DNA of 64,000 bases from Butyricicoccus pullicaecorum (GTDB lineage Bacteria; Bacillota; Clostridia; Oscillospirales; Butyricicoccaceae), in NCBI GenBank assembly GCA_018366195.1, contig JAGZIN010000001.1:186001-250000 (forward strand). Reading direction: 5' to 3'. The translations under genes and the position numbers were made by a program. The first letter of the stretch is position 1. Every line of letters begins with the position of its first letter. The notes under the pieces are model-generated. The model had not been told where the DNA came from. It saw nothing but the letters and a program-made list of their open reading frames with translations, and searched no databases. Shown one piece after another: positions 7,605-15,820 of this stretch.

Positions 7605-8240
7605 ATGACGAAACAGGAACGTGCATTGGAAATTATTGAGCGCCTCAAACGAGAATATCCAGATGCAACATGCACGTTGGATTATAATGAAGCATGGAAG
7701 CTGTTGGTCAGCCTGAGGCTGGCGGCACAGTGCACAGATGCGAGAGTGAATGTGGTTGTGGAACGGCTATATGAAAGGTTTCCAGATGTTGCGGCATTGG
7801 CCGCAGCAGATGTGGACGAAATTGAAAAAATTGTACACCCCTGTGGTTTGGGACCCAGCAAAGCGCGAGATATTAGCGCCTGTATGAAAATCCTGCAAGA
7901 GGAATATCATGGAGAGATTCCGCAAACCTTCGAAGAATTGCTTCGGCTGCCCGGAGTTGGACGCAAGAGTGCCAATCTGGTCATGGGTGATGTATTTGGA
8001 AAGCCTGCAATCGTGACGGATACCCACTGTATCCGTCTTGTGAACCGCATGGGGCTGGTCGATGGAATCAAGGAGCCGAAAAAGGTAGAAATGGCACTTT
8101 GGAAAATCATTCCGCCCGAGGAGGGCAGTGCGTTTTGTCACCGTCTGGTATTCCACGGACGCGATGTATGCAGTGCACGGAAAAAACCGGACTGTGAAGT
8201 GTGTTGTGTGCGGGACCTGTGTCCGCAGATTGGAGTATGA
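7605..8240 (+). CDS. nth: Endonuclease III (DNA glycosylase/AP lyase)
   Basis: Removes oxidised pyrimidines from DNA and nicks the abasic site (base excision repair). The 211-residue protein has the helix-hairpin-helix LPGVGRKSANLV with catalytic Lys121, Asp139 in VTDTHC, and a C-terminal Cys cluster (Cys189, 197, 200, 206) that should bind a [4Fe-4S] cluster. The first spacing is C-x7-C rather than the usual C-x6-C. ATG 7605 is preferred over the in-frame ATG at 7599, because GAGGG ends at 7595: 9 bases from the former and only 3 from the latter. The gene stands alone between tRNA-Leu and the esterase cassette. Confidence 0.95.
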   Translation: MTKQERALEIIERLKREYPDATCTLDYNEAWKLLVSLRLAAQCTDARVNVVVERLYERFPDVAALAAADVDEIEKIVHPCGLGPSKARDISACMKILQEEYHGEIPQTFEELLRLPGVGRKSANLVMGDVFGKPAIVTDTHCIRLVNRMGLVDGIKEPKKVEMALWKIIPPEEGSAFCHRLVFHGRDVCSARKKPDCEVCCVRDLCPQIGV

Positions 8241-8302
8241 TGGATTGTGCCGGCTCGATGGAACGATGACCGGCTGATGGGAGAAAAAGAGAGGATACGC
8301 AA

Positions 8303-9337
8303 ATGGCAATCAATAAACGTATGCGTGCTGCACTCCGATTATTATCTTATCCGGCAGCAGCGGATTTAGACAAGCTTTATAAAGTAGAGCGTGCGATTTA
8401 TCAGCTCAAGGCGCCCCCGCTTGCAGCACTGTATCATCACTGGGACCATGTAATCGAGTCCGTGGACGGAACCCCGATTCGGGTACGTATCTACACCCCA
8501 AAACAGCAGACCGATCATCGAATCTTGTTGTTCTTTCATGGCGGCGGCTGGGTACTCGAAAGTGTAGATACCTATAATCAGGTATGTAAGGCACTTGCGC
8601 GGGCAACCGGATGTCGGGTGATTTCAGTGGAATATCGGAGAGCACCGGAACACCCCTTTCCGGTTGCGCTGGAGGATTGCTATGCAGCTGCCAAAACGAT
8701 TTATCAGGCGGGCGAGCAGCTCGGCACGCATGGACCCGAGGATATCATATTGATTGGAGACAGCGCCGGCGGAAATCTTGCAGCAGCCGTGTCGCTTTTG
8801 GCGCGAGATCGTGGAGAATTTGAGGTGGCACATCAGATTCTGATTTATCCGGCAACTGCGGCAGACCACTCGGAAAGTTCCCCGTTTGCATCGGTGCATG
8901 AAAATGGGGAAGGCTATTTATTGACTGCCCATCGTGTGGAGCAATTTATGAAGCTGTATGCAGGTGTTGATGATTCTGCCTATCAGAATCCATATTTTGC
9001 GCCAATTTTGATGAAAGATTTGCGCAGACAGCCGCGTACACTGATAATCACAGCAGAATATGATCCGTTGCGCGATGAAGGAGAAGCCTATGCAAAGGCT
9101 CTTGCCGAGGCGGGCAATGCGGTATCCTGTGTGCGAATGTTGGACGCTCTGCACGGCTTTATTTCTTTGCCTGCCCGCTTTGTGCATGTGAAGCGTACAC
9201 ATGCGCTGATACAAGACTTTTTGGGAGATGAAACAAAATGCGCAGACAGCAAAAACCAGACTGGTACCGTCTTGATAATGCGGCAAAAATCTTCCCGCCA
9301 ACGGTTCACGGAGCAGACACAGCAGTCTTTCGACTGA
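8303..9337 (+). CDS. Alpha/beta hydrolase (hormone-sensitive-lipase family esterase)
   Basis: A 344-residue carboxylesterase-type protein. The oxyanion motif HGGGW lies at residues 79-83 and the catalytic triad is Ser154 (GDSAGGN), Asp254 (AEYDPLRDEG) and His284 (ALHGF). The family hydrolyses short acyl esters. The last 32 or so residues, after LGDETK, overlap the next gene in another frame for 100 bases and look unlike a conserved C terminus (Gln/Ser-rich); the ancestral stop was probably near 9240 and has been lost. It is first in a cassette with an acyltransferase-like and a zinc-ribbon membrane protein. GAGAGGA precedes the ATG. No signal peptide; probably cytosolic. Confidence 0.9.
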   Translation: MAINKRMRAALRLLSYPAAADLDKLYKVERAIYQLKAPPLAALYHHWDHVIESVDGTPIRVRIYTPKQQTDHRILLFFHGGGWVLESVDTYNQVCKALARATGCRVISVEYRRAPEHPFPVALEDCYAAAKTIYQAGEQLGTHGPEDIILIGDSAGGNLAAAVSLLARDRGEFEVAHQILIYPATAADHSESSPFASVHENGEGYLLTAHRVEQFMKLYAGVDDSAYQNPYFAPILMKDLRRQPRTLIITAEYDPLRDEGEAYAKALAEAGNAVSCVRMLDALHGFISLPARFVHVKRTHALIQDFLGDETKCADSKNQTGTVLIMRQKSSRQRFTEQTQQSFD

Positions 9338-10491
9338 CCTGTGAGCTGAATGAACCGGTGAAACCTGAGATTTTACAGCACGCGCTTGACCGTATGGTGG
9401 TGCAATACCCAAACCTGCGTACAGTACTGCGGCGCGGTGTGTTTTGGTATTATCTGGAGCAGACCAATCGCCATGCGCAGGTCGTTCCGGAGCATACCCC
9501 GCCCTGTGCACAGCTCTATCAGGACAGCCGTTCTTCCTTGTTTGAGGTGAGCTATTGGAAGAATAAAATCAATTTTGACGTGTTTCATGTCGTTGCAGAC
9601 GGTGCCGGTGCAATTGATATGCTGCAAACCTTGGTAACAGAATACGTATCGAAGGCGTATCATCTGGACGTACAGCGTCCGCCGCAGGCCGCACTTGATG
9701 AGCGCATGGAGGACGGCTTTCAAAAGTACTATAAGACGGAGGCGAGCAGTGCCGGTACAGTGCAAAAAATGCGTGCCTATCGGTTGCCGCATCGTGGTAA
9801 GGATTTGTCGGTTTTTGAGGGAATCTGCGATGTACAGGCGGTTCTGCAAGCAGCGCACCAGTATGATACCACGCTGACGGTATATCTGGCAGCGGTGCTG
9901 TTTCAGGCGATTCAGGGCGGAATGTATGTGAGAGACCGCAAGAAACCAGTGGTGTTGACCGTTCCGGTCGATTTGCGCAGTTATTTTCCGTCTCATACAA
10001 CGCGAAATTTTTTCAGCATCATTCGGGCATCTTACAGCTTTCAGGAGCGCTCCGGAAAATTTGAGGATATTTTGGAGCAGACGGCACAGGCGTTTCGAAA
10101 GGAGCTGACTGCGGAAAATCTGGCGGCACGGCTCAATACACTGGCGGCGCTGGAGCATAATTTTCTGCTGCGTCCGATTCCTTTATTCCTGAAGTATCCA
10201 GCGCTGTTTCTATCAGGGAAGCTATCCGATATTGGAGAAACCGCTGTCCTTTCCAACATTGGGCGTTTTCAGCTGCCCGAAGTCGTACAGCCCTATGTAA
10301 AGGGATTTGGCGTGTTTGTGGGAACAGATGCCTTGCAGCTTTGTACATGCAGCTATGGGGGCAAATTGCATTTGGGCTTTACAACGACGATGAGAGATCC
10401 GGCTGTGATTCGCCGCTTTTGCAATCATTTGACCGAAGATGGTATTGCGTTAGAAATCCGCAGCAATACAATGTATGGGGAGGAGAAGTAA
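9238..10491 (+). CDS. Condensation/alcohol-acetyltransferase-like acyltransferase
   Basis: A 417-residue protein resembling the chloramphenicol-acetyltransferase/condensation-domain superfamily. The catalytic HxxxD motif is at His117-Asp121 (FHVVADGAG), and there is a later LTVPVDLRSYFPS segment like the DFG-type latch region of these enzymes. It likely transfers an acyl group from a thioester to a hydroxyl or amine; the substrates are unknown. GGGAG precedes ATG 9238, which lies inside the end of the hydrolase gene. Its stop is directly followed by the ATG of the zinc-ribbon membrane protein, so the three genes are tightly coupled. An esterase and an acyltransferase side by side suggest making and breaking of one ester, which is inference. 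Confidence 0.78.
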   Translation: MRRQQKPDWYRLDNAAKIFPPTVHGADTAVFRLTCELNEPVKPEILQHALDRMVVQYPNLRTVLRRGVFWYYLEQTNRHAQVVPEHTPPCAQLYQDSRSSLFEVSYWKNKINFDVFHVVADGAGAIDMLQTLVTEYVSKAYHLDVQRPPQAALDERMEDGFQKYYKTEASSAGTVQKMRAYRLPHRGKDLSVFEGICDVQAVLQAAHQYDTTLTVYLAAVLFQAIQGGMYVRDRKKPVVLTVPVDLRSYFPSHTTRNFFSIIRASYSFQERSGKFEDILEQTAQAFRKELTAENLAARLNTLAALEHNFLLRPIPLFLKYPALFLSGKLSDIGETAVLSNIGRFQLPEVVQPYVKGFGVFVGTDALQLCTCSYGGKLHLGFTTTMRDPAVIRRFCNHLTEDGIALEIRSNTMYGEEK

Positions 10492-11160
10492 ATGCTGTAT
10501 TGTCCGCTATGTCAGGTCAAGGTAGCAGGAGAGAAGCGCTGCTGTCCGCTGTGCAAGGGACAGCTCACAGGAACTCCAGAGCCGGAGAGCGAAATCTTTC
10601 CGCAGGTTGTGCCGCCCCATAAGCTGGCGCGCATTGCACGGCGTATCATTACGCTCTGCCTGCTGGTCGTTGTATTGTGCTGTATACAAATCGAAAGTGT
10701 GTGGCACCCGGCAAGCAATTGGCCATTCTTTGTCATTGCCGCGGTTGGCTGCCTTTGGCTTTCTGTGATGCTGGGGATTTCCAGACGGCGTGTCCTGATG
10801 CAGAATCTCACGGCACAGACAATTTTGTTTTCTGTCCTTGCAATCTTGTGGGACTATGGAACAGGCTGGCGGGGCTGGTCGATTGAATGGGTCAATCCGA
10901 TTTTGTGCGTATCGGCGCTCACGGCGCTTTTGCTGCTCAAGGTGATTTTGCGAGTTCCTATGGTAGAGGCTGTTGGCTGGATGGGAATCCTTTCTGTGCT
11001 TGGCTGGCTGATTCCACTCGTTCTCTTGCTGCTTGGGAATATGGAAGTTGTGTGGCCCAGTATTTTGTGCTGTGGGCTATCATTCGTTGTTACGGTCATA
11101 TTGGTAATTTTTTTTCACCGCTATATGCGGGAGGAAGCAGAACGCAGATTCCATTTATAA
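10492..11160 (+). CDS. Zinc-ribbon integral membrane protein (DUF6320-like)
   Basis: A 222-residue protein. The N terminus has a zinc-ribbon-like pair of knuckles (CPLC at residues 4-7 and CCPLC near 18-22). After a short linker there are about six hydrophobic segments from residue 45 to near the C terminus, ending in a basic cytosolic tail (HRYMREEAERRFHL). I recall similar proteins, named only by domain of unknown function, next to an esterase and an acyltransferase in other Firmicutes; the function is unknown. The ATG touches the preceding stop. A bidirectional terminator follows. Confidence 0.8.
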   Translation: MLYCPLCQVKVAGEKRCCPLCKGQLTGTPEPESEIFPQVVPPHKLARIARRIITLCLLVVVLCCIQIESVWHPASNWPFFVIAAVGCLWLSVMLGISRRRVLMQNLTAQTILFSVLAILWDYGTGWRGWSIEWVNPILCVSALTALLLLKVILRVPMVEAVGWMGILSVLGWLIPLVLLLLGNMEVVWPSILCCGLSFVVTVILVIFFHRYMREEAERRFHL

Positions 11161-11162
11161 AC

Positions 11163-11198
11163 AAGAAGGTACAGCTGATGCACCAGCTGTACCTTCTT
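11163..11198 (+). terminator. Bidirectional terminator
   Basis: A perfect 15-bp stem (AAGAAGGTACAGCTG at 11163-11177 with 11184-11198), a 6-base loop and a right arm ending in T residues. It serves both the esterase cassette and the convergent Crp/Fnr gene. Confidence 0.9.
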
Positions 11199-11211
11199 TT
11201 ATGGACAGAAA

Positions 11212-11889
11212 TTAGAATGTATCATCTTCAGACAACTCTTGATACAACTTTGCTTTATCCAGAATACGAATTCCGCCGCGGGATACCTCGATGCTTCCCG
11301 CTTGAGAAAGCTGCTTCAAAATTCGGCTGACGGCTTCACGGGCAGAGCCGATGGCGCGTGCCAAATGCTCTTGCGTCAAGGAAAGCGTGCTGTTGCCGCT
11401 GCTTGCGGATTCGTCAATTAAAAATGCTGCAACACGTTGCCGCAGGGTCATAAAAAACATGCGCTCCACTGCTTGAATCAAATCCGATAAGCGTTCTGTG
11501 CTGCTGCGATAAACAAAATTTTCGACGTACAGATTTTCTTCCATCAGCTGAGAGAAAACTGGTGTGGGAAGAATCAGCACATCACAATCTGTCTCTGCAT
11601 CAATTTGCACATCGAATGTCATGGCAGACAGCACGCAGGAAGCCGACAGGACACAGGTTTCACCGGCACGCAGGCGATAAATGGTTGCTTCGCGTCCGTC
11701 TGCGCTCAGCAAATAGACACGTACAATGCCGGATACCACAAATAACGGACCAATACAGCTTTGATTTCCCATTTTTATCGCTTCCCCAGCAGAGAAATGC
11801 GCTGTGCGGGCGCGCTCTCGCACCAGTGCTTTTTGTGCATCGGATAAATGTGGCCAAAATGATTGCGCTTCCAATAGTGTAATATCCAA
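11212..11889 (-). CDS. Crp/Fnr-family transcriptional regulator
   Basis: 225 residues. An N-terminal cyclic-nucleotide-binding-like beta barrel (about 20-120) and a C-terminal winged helix with the recognition region LTQEHLARAIGSAREAVSRI (about 168-188). The Fnr iron-sulfur Cys set is absent: the Cys residues present are scattered in the barrel. A strict oxygen-sensing Fnr role is therefore not supported. The start codon is TTG (11889-11887) with AGAGGGTGG upstream. It has its own promoter and is convergent with the esterase cassette. Targets are unknown. Confidence 0.92.
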   Translation of the reverse strand: MDITLLEAQSFWPHLSDAQKALVRERARTAHFSAGEAIKMGNQSCIGPLFVVSGIVRVYLLSADGREATIYRLRAGETCVLSASCVLSAMTFDVQIDAETDCDVLILPTPVFSQLMEENLYVENFVYRSSTERLSDLIQAVERMFFMTLRQRVAAFLIDESASSGNSTLSLTQEHLARAIGSAREAVSRILKQLSQAGSIEVSRGGIRILDKAKLYQELSEDDTF

Positions 11890-11919
11890 AAAGCCACCCT
11901 CTTTCTATCATTTCTTTTT

Positions 11920-11948
11920 ATTGTACATGAAGCTGCCTCATATTGCAA
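11920..11948 (-). promoter_or_regulatory. Promoter of the Crp/Fnr regulator
   Basis: On the minus strand TTGCAA (11948-11943), a 17-base spacer and TACAAT (11925-11920), about 30 bases before the TTG start. Confidence 0.7.
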
Positions 11949-12269
11949 GGATACAGGCAATCCGGCAGATGCAGGCGGCAAATGGAACACAGGCGTGTGT
12001 AACGATTTTCTGATTGCAACAAGATTTTATGAATTCGAAAATAAAATTTTGTTTGATTTGTTTTGCATAGAGGCATTTTCTTGTGCGGGAAAATGCGGTA
12101 TAATAACCACATCGGTTGGAAAAACTTCGGGACAGACGGTGTCAGATTTCAGATGCCTGTGCCGTTTTTTGATCCATTCCGACGATGGCTGTTCAATACA
12201 AAATAAGACATGGGCAAGGTTCTGATAGAAACAGGATATTTGCCAATATGGAAAGTGAGAGGAAAACCT
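11949..12269 (+). other. Leader region of ddh
   Basis: No gene is seen here. A good -10 (TATAAT at 12099-12104) without a clear -35 probably starts the ddh transcript, leaving a leader of about 160 bases. The leader contains an imperfect hairpin, ACGG at 12136-12139 pairing with CCGT at 12162-12165, followed directly by six T (12165-12170). This could act as an attenuator. I do not recognise a known riboswitch; in particular no clear lysine riboswitch core. Confidence 0.35.
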
Positions 12270-13256
12270 ATGCGTATTAGAGTTGGTATTTTAGGGTATG
12301 GCAACCTTGGACGCGGTGTGGAAGCTGCCATTGCACAAAACGATGATATGGAGCTTGTGGGTGTGTTTACCCGCCGTGACCCTGCTTCGGTAAAGATTGC
12401 AACTGCTGGTGTATCTGTCTATCATAGCGATGACGCAGAAAAAATGCAGAATCAAATTGATGTTATGGTCATTTGCGGCGGCAGCGCAACCGATTTGCCA
12501 AATCTGACACCGAAATATGCAGAACTGTTTAATGTGGTAGACAGTTTTGATACCCATGCTAATATTCCCGTCCATTTTGCAGCAGTCGATGCAGCGGCAA
12601 AGAAGGGTGGTAAGGTCGGACTGATTTCCTGCGGCTGGGACCCTGGTATGTTTTCTCTGAACCGTGTCTATGCAAACGCCATTTTGCCACAGGGGAAGGA
12701 TTATACCTTCTGGGGACGCGGCGTCAGTCAGGGACACTCTGATGCCATTCGCCGCCTTGACGGTGTTTTGGACGCACGTCAGTATACCTGTCCGGTAGAA
12801 GCAGCTGTGAATTCGGTACGTGCTGGAGAGAATCCGGAGCTGACGACTCGTCAGAAGCATACAAGAGAGTGCTTTGTTGTGGCAGAGGAGGGTGCAGATT
12901 TGGAGCGCATTGCGCAGCAAATCAAGACCATGCCCAACTATTTTGCAGATTATGATACCACTGTGCACTTTATCTCTCAGGAGGAGATGGATAGAGAGCA
13001 TAAGGGTCTGCCGCATGGCGGATTTGTGATTCGTGCAGGCAAAACAGGATTCTCCGAGGAGCATCAGCACATCATTGAATATCGCTTGCAGCTGGACTCC
13101 AATCCGGAGTTTACAGGTTCTGTTTTGGTGGCGTGTGCACGTGCTGCGTATCGCATGAATCAGGCGGGACAGTCTGGTGGAAAGACCATGCTCGATGTTG
13201 CACCGGTGTATCTGTGTGCACAGTCGGGGGAGGAATTGCGCGCACACATGCTGTAA
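12270..13256 (+). CDS. ddh: meso-Diaminopimelate D-dehydrogenase
   Basis: Catalyses the NADPH-dependent amination of L-2-amino-6-oxopimelate (tetrahydrodipicolinate) to meso-diaminopimelate in one step, for lysine and peptidoglycan. The 328 residues match the family length. The N terminus RIRVGILGYGNLGRGVE is the dinucleotide-binding motif. CGWDPGMFSLNRV and WGRGVSQGHSDA are signature segments of this enzyme. The start has GAGAGG upstream; the frame is open 20 codons further without support. The gene is monocistronic, followed by two stem-loops. Confidence 0.95.
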   Translation: MRIRVGILGYGNLGRGVEAAIAQNDDMELVGVFTRRDPASVKIATAGVSVYHSDDAEKMQNQIDVMVICGGSATDLPNLTPKYAELFNVVDSFDTHANIPVHFAAVDAAAKKGGKVGLISCGWDPGMFSLNRVYANAILPQGKDYTFWGRGVSQGHSDAIRRLDGVLDARQYTCPVEAAVNSVRAGENPELTTRQKHTRECFVVAEEGADLERIAQQIKTMPNYFADYDTTVHFISQEEMDREHKGLPHGGFVIRAGKTGFSEEHQHIIEYRLQLDSNPEFTGSVLVACARAAYRMNQAGQSGGKTMLDVAPVYLCAQSGEELRAHML

Positions 13257-13330
13257 GCGAGACGGTGCAGCGGCATGTCGAAAAAGTCTTTTGGTGGTTT
13301 CGCTGCAAGTGAAGCGACTTGAAAATTTCA

Positions 13331-13397
13331 AAAATCCAAGGACATTGCTCTTGGATTTTGCCCTCCAAAACCGGCATGGAATTTCTATGCCGGTTTT
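13331..13397 (+). terminator. Double hairpin terminator after ddh
   Basis: Two stems in tandem: AAAATCCAAG (13331-13340) with 13350-13359, and AAAACCGGCAT (13367-13377) with ATGCCGGTTTT (13387-13397). Both right arms end in TTTT. Confidence 0.75.
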
Positions 13398-13430
13398 GCC
13401 TGTTATATGAATGAAAGGAGCGATGGAATC

Positions 13431-14303
13431 ATGCCGGAGCTTGGAAGAAATGACCCGTGTTGGTGCGGAAGCGGAAAGAAATATAAGAAATGTCATGCGG
13501 ATTTTGATGAAAAGCTGGAATCTTTCGCGGTCAGTGGACATGCGATTCCGACCCATCAGATGATTAAAACAGAGGAACAAATCGAAGCGATTCGAAAAAG
13601 TGCGAAAATCAATATTGCCGTTTTGGATTATGTGGCAGAGCACATTCGGGCAGGAATCTCAACGGCGGAGATTGACCGTTGGGTGCATGAGGAGACTGTG
13701 CGCATGGGAGGCATACCTGCGCCGCTGGGCTTTGAGGGCTTTCCAAAGAGCGTGTGTACTTCGGTCAACAATGAGGTGTGTCACGGGATTCCTTCTGAAA
13801 ACATGATTTTACAGGACGGTGACATCATCAATGTAGATGTATCTACGATTTTAGATGGCTTTTACTCAGATTCTTCGCGTATGTTCTGTATTGGCAAGCC
13901 TTTGCCAGAGTGGGAACGATTGGTGCGGGTTGCAAAGGAATGTATGGAAAAGGGGCTTGAGCAGGTCAAGCCATGGGGATTTTTGGGAGACGTTGGTCAG
14001 GCCATCAACGACCATGCACAGAAGAATGGTTATTCCGTGGTACGCGAGATTGGCGGACACGGGGTTGGTCTGGCGTTCCATGAGGACCCATGGGTCAGTC
14101 ATGTAGCAAAAGCGGGCACGGGCGTGGTTCTGGCGCCGGGTATGATGTTTACCATTGAACCCATGGTGAATATGGGTGCCGCAGATATCTTTCAGGACAG
14201 TGAAAATGGCTGGACCATCTATACACAGGACAATTTGCCTTCTGCACAGTGGGAGATTCAGGTTCTCGTAACGGAAGATGGATACGAAGTAATTTCTTAC
14301 TAA
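13431..14303 (+). CDS. map: Methionine aminopeptidase (type I) with SEC-C zinc motif
   Basis: Removes the initiator Met from nascent proteins. An N-terminal SEC-C motif, NDPCWCGSGKKYKKCH (about residues 7-22), probably binds zinc and the ribosome or SecA-like partners. The catalytic pita-bread domain follows. Metal ligands are visible in INVDVSTI (Asp), FYSDSSR (Asp), GHGVGLAFHEDP (His), FTIEPMV (Glu) and QWEIQVLVTEDG (Glu). The last usually reads QFEHT in E. coli. The 290-residue start follows AAAGGAG by 10 bases; an in-frame ATG 24 bases upstream lacks a site. Monocistronic. Confidence 0.95.
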   Translation: MPELGRNDPCWCGSGKKYKKCHADFDEKLESFAVSGHAIPTHQMIKTEEQIEAIRKSAKINIAVLDYVAEHIRAGISTAEIDRWVHEETVRMGGIPAPLGFEGFPKSVCTSVNNEVCHGIPSENMILQDGDIINVDVSTILDGFYSDSSRMFCIGKPLPEWERLVRVAKECMEKGLEQVKPWGFLGDVGQAINDHAQKNGYSVVREIGGHGVGLAFHEDPWVSHVAKAGTGVVLAPGMMFTIEPMVNMGAADIFQDSENGWTIYTQDNLPSAQWEIQVLVTEDGYEVISY

Positions 14304-14322
14304 GTCTATCCAATAGAAACAA

Positions 14323-14362
14323 AAAAGCAAGGACAAAAGAGCAATCTTTTATCCTTGCTTTT
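14323..14362 (+). terminator. Terminator between map and nfnB
   Basis: AAAAGCAAGGACAAAAGA (14323-14340) pairs with 14345-14362 with one mismatch. The arms start with A and end with T, so it can act on both converging genes. Confidence 0.8.
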
Positions 14363-14423
14363 GATTTTCGGGAAAGCTGGACTGTCGTCCCTGTTTCCCT
14401 TTGTGTACAGTATGTGTCGGTGT

Positions 14424-15818
14424 TTATTGCTTCTCCTGAATATATCGATCCATAGCTGCCGCCGCACGTTTTCCAGCACCCATTGCCAGAATGACAGTGG
14501 CTGCACCGGTGACTGCATCACCGCCGGCGAAAACACCGTCCTTGCTGGTGATACCATTTTCATCATCTGCAATGATGCAGCCACGCTTATTGGTATCCAG
14601 ACCGGGGGTGGTAGAACGAATGAGCGGATTCGGGCTGGTTCCGATTGCGACAATCACAGCATCTAAATCCAGAACAAATTCACTGCCTTCTACTGGAACC
14701 GGACGGCGGCGACCGGATTCATCGGGCTCGCCAAGCTCCATTCGCTGACACCGCATGCCTGTGACCTGATAGGTTTCCGAATCGCCAAGCACCTCAAGCG
14801 GAGCGGTCAGGAACTGGAAGACAATGCCCTCTTCTTTGGCGTGATGGATTTCCTCCAGACGTGCCGGAAGCTCTGCCTCACCGCGGCGGTAGATGATGTA
14901 GACTTCTTCGGCACCCATACGTTTTGCAGAACGGGCTGCGTCCATCGCAACATTACCGCCGCCAACCACAGCAACCTTCTTTGCGCGGCGAATGGGTGTG
15001 TGTGCATCTTTTTTATATGCCTTCATGAGGTTTACACGGGTTAGATATTCGTTTGCGGAATAAACACCGTTGTAGTTTTCACCGGGGATTCGCATAAAGG
15101 TTGGAAGCCCTGCGCCGGAGCCGACAAAGATTGCCTCATAGCCGTCTGCAAACAGGTCATCAATCGTCTCCGAACGACCGACAACGAAGTTCAGCACAAA
15201 GGTAACACCCAAGTCCTTGAGGGTGTCAATTTCCTTTTGTACGATAGACTTCGGCAGACGGAATTCGGGGATTCCGTACATCAGCACGCCGCCAGCAGTG
15301 TGCAGCGCCTCAAATACGGTGACAGCATAGCCCTTGCGCGCAAGGTCACCGGCACAGGTCAGACCGGCAGGGCCGGCACCAACAACGGCAACCTTGTGTC
15401 CGTTGGATTGTGGCTTTACTGTGGCTTCTGTCTGATGCGCCATTGCATAGTCTGCAACGAAGCGTTCCAGACGACCGATGCCAACAGCTTCTCCTTTAAT
15501 GGCACGCACACATTTTTCTTCACACTGGGTTTCCTGAGGGCACACACGACCACAGACAGCAGGCAGAGCAGAGGTCTCCTTGATTTTCGCAGCAGCCTCT
15601 AAGAACTTACCCTCGGCAACCAGTGAAATGAACTCTGGAATCTGTACGCCGACCGGACAACCTGAAACACAGGGCTTATGCTTGCAGTTGAGGCAGCGCT
15701 GTGCCTCCTCCATTGCCATTTCGGGCGTATAGCCCGTGGTGACTTCTTCAAAGTTTTGATTTCGAATATTTGGTGCCTGTTCGGGCATGGGAACCTTGGT
15801 CAGAGACATATTTGGCAT
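14424..15818 (-). CDS. nfnB: NADH-dependent reduced ferredoxin:NADP+ oxidoreductase, large subunit (NfnB/GltD-like)
   Basis: 464 residues, in the family of glutamate-synthase small subunits. N-terminal Cys clusters (CLNCKHKPCVSGCP near residue 42, and CGRVCPQETQCEEKC near 90) bind [4Fe-4S] clusters. Two dinucleotide motifs follow: VVGAGPAGLTCAGDLA for FAD and VVGGGNVAMDAARSA for NAD(P)H. It could be a glutamate synthase subunit, but no large glutamate synthase gene is here. The gene lies 2 bases after an NfnA-type partner, the pairing known for the electron-bifurcating transhydrogenase NfnAB of anaerobes. GGAGGT precedes the start. Confidence 0.9.
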   Translation of the reverse strand: MPNMSLTKVPMPEQAPNIRNQNFEEVTTGYTPEMAMEEAQRCLNCKHKPCVSGCPVGVQIPEFISLVAEGKFLEAAAKIKETSALPAVCGRVCPQETQCEEKCVRAIKGEAVGIGRLERFVADYAMAHQTEATVKPQSNGHKVAVVGAGPAGLTCAGDLARKGYAVTVFEALHTAGGVLMYGIPEFRLPKSIVQKEIDTLKDLGVTFVLNFVVGRSETIDDLFADGYEAIFVGSGAGLPTFMRIPGENYNGVYSANEYLTRVNLMKAYKKDAHTPIRRAKKVAVVGGGNVAMDAARSAKRMGAEEVYIIYRRGEAELPARLEEIHHAKEEGIVFQFLTAPLEVLGDSETYQVTGMRCQRMELGEPDESGRRRPVPVEGSEFVLDLDAVIVAIGTSPNPLIRSTTPGLDTNKRGCIIADDENGITSKDGVFAGGDAVTGAATVILAMGAGKRAAAAMDRYIQEKQ

Positions 15819-15820
15819 CG

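Noticed and set aside
11949..12269. Lysine riboswitch before ddh
   Set aside because: The conserved core of that riboswitch could not be found by eye; only a simple hairpin with a T-run is present.
12291..13643. Open frame of 450 codons antisense to ddh
   Set aside because: Contained in ddh and the start of map; no supporting signal.
14424..15818. Glutamate synthase small subunit
   Set aside because: The sequence belongs to the same family, but the partner is an NfnA-type subunit and no large glutamate synthase gene is present, so NfnB fits better.
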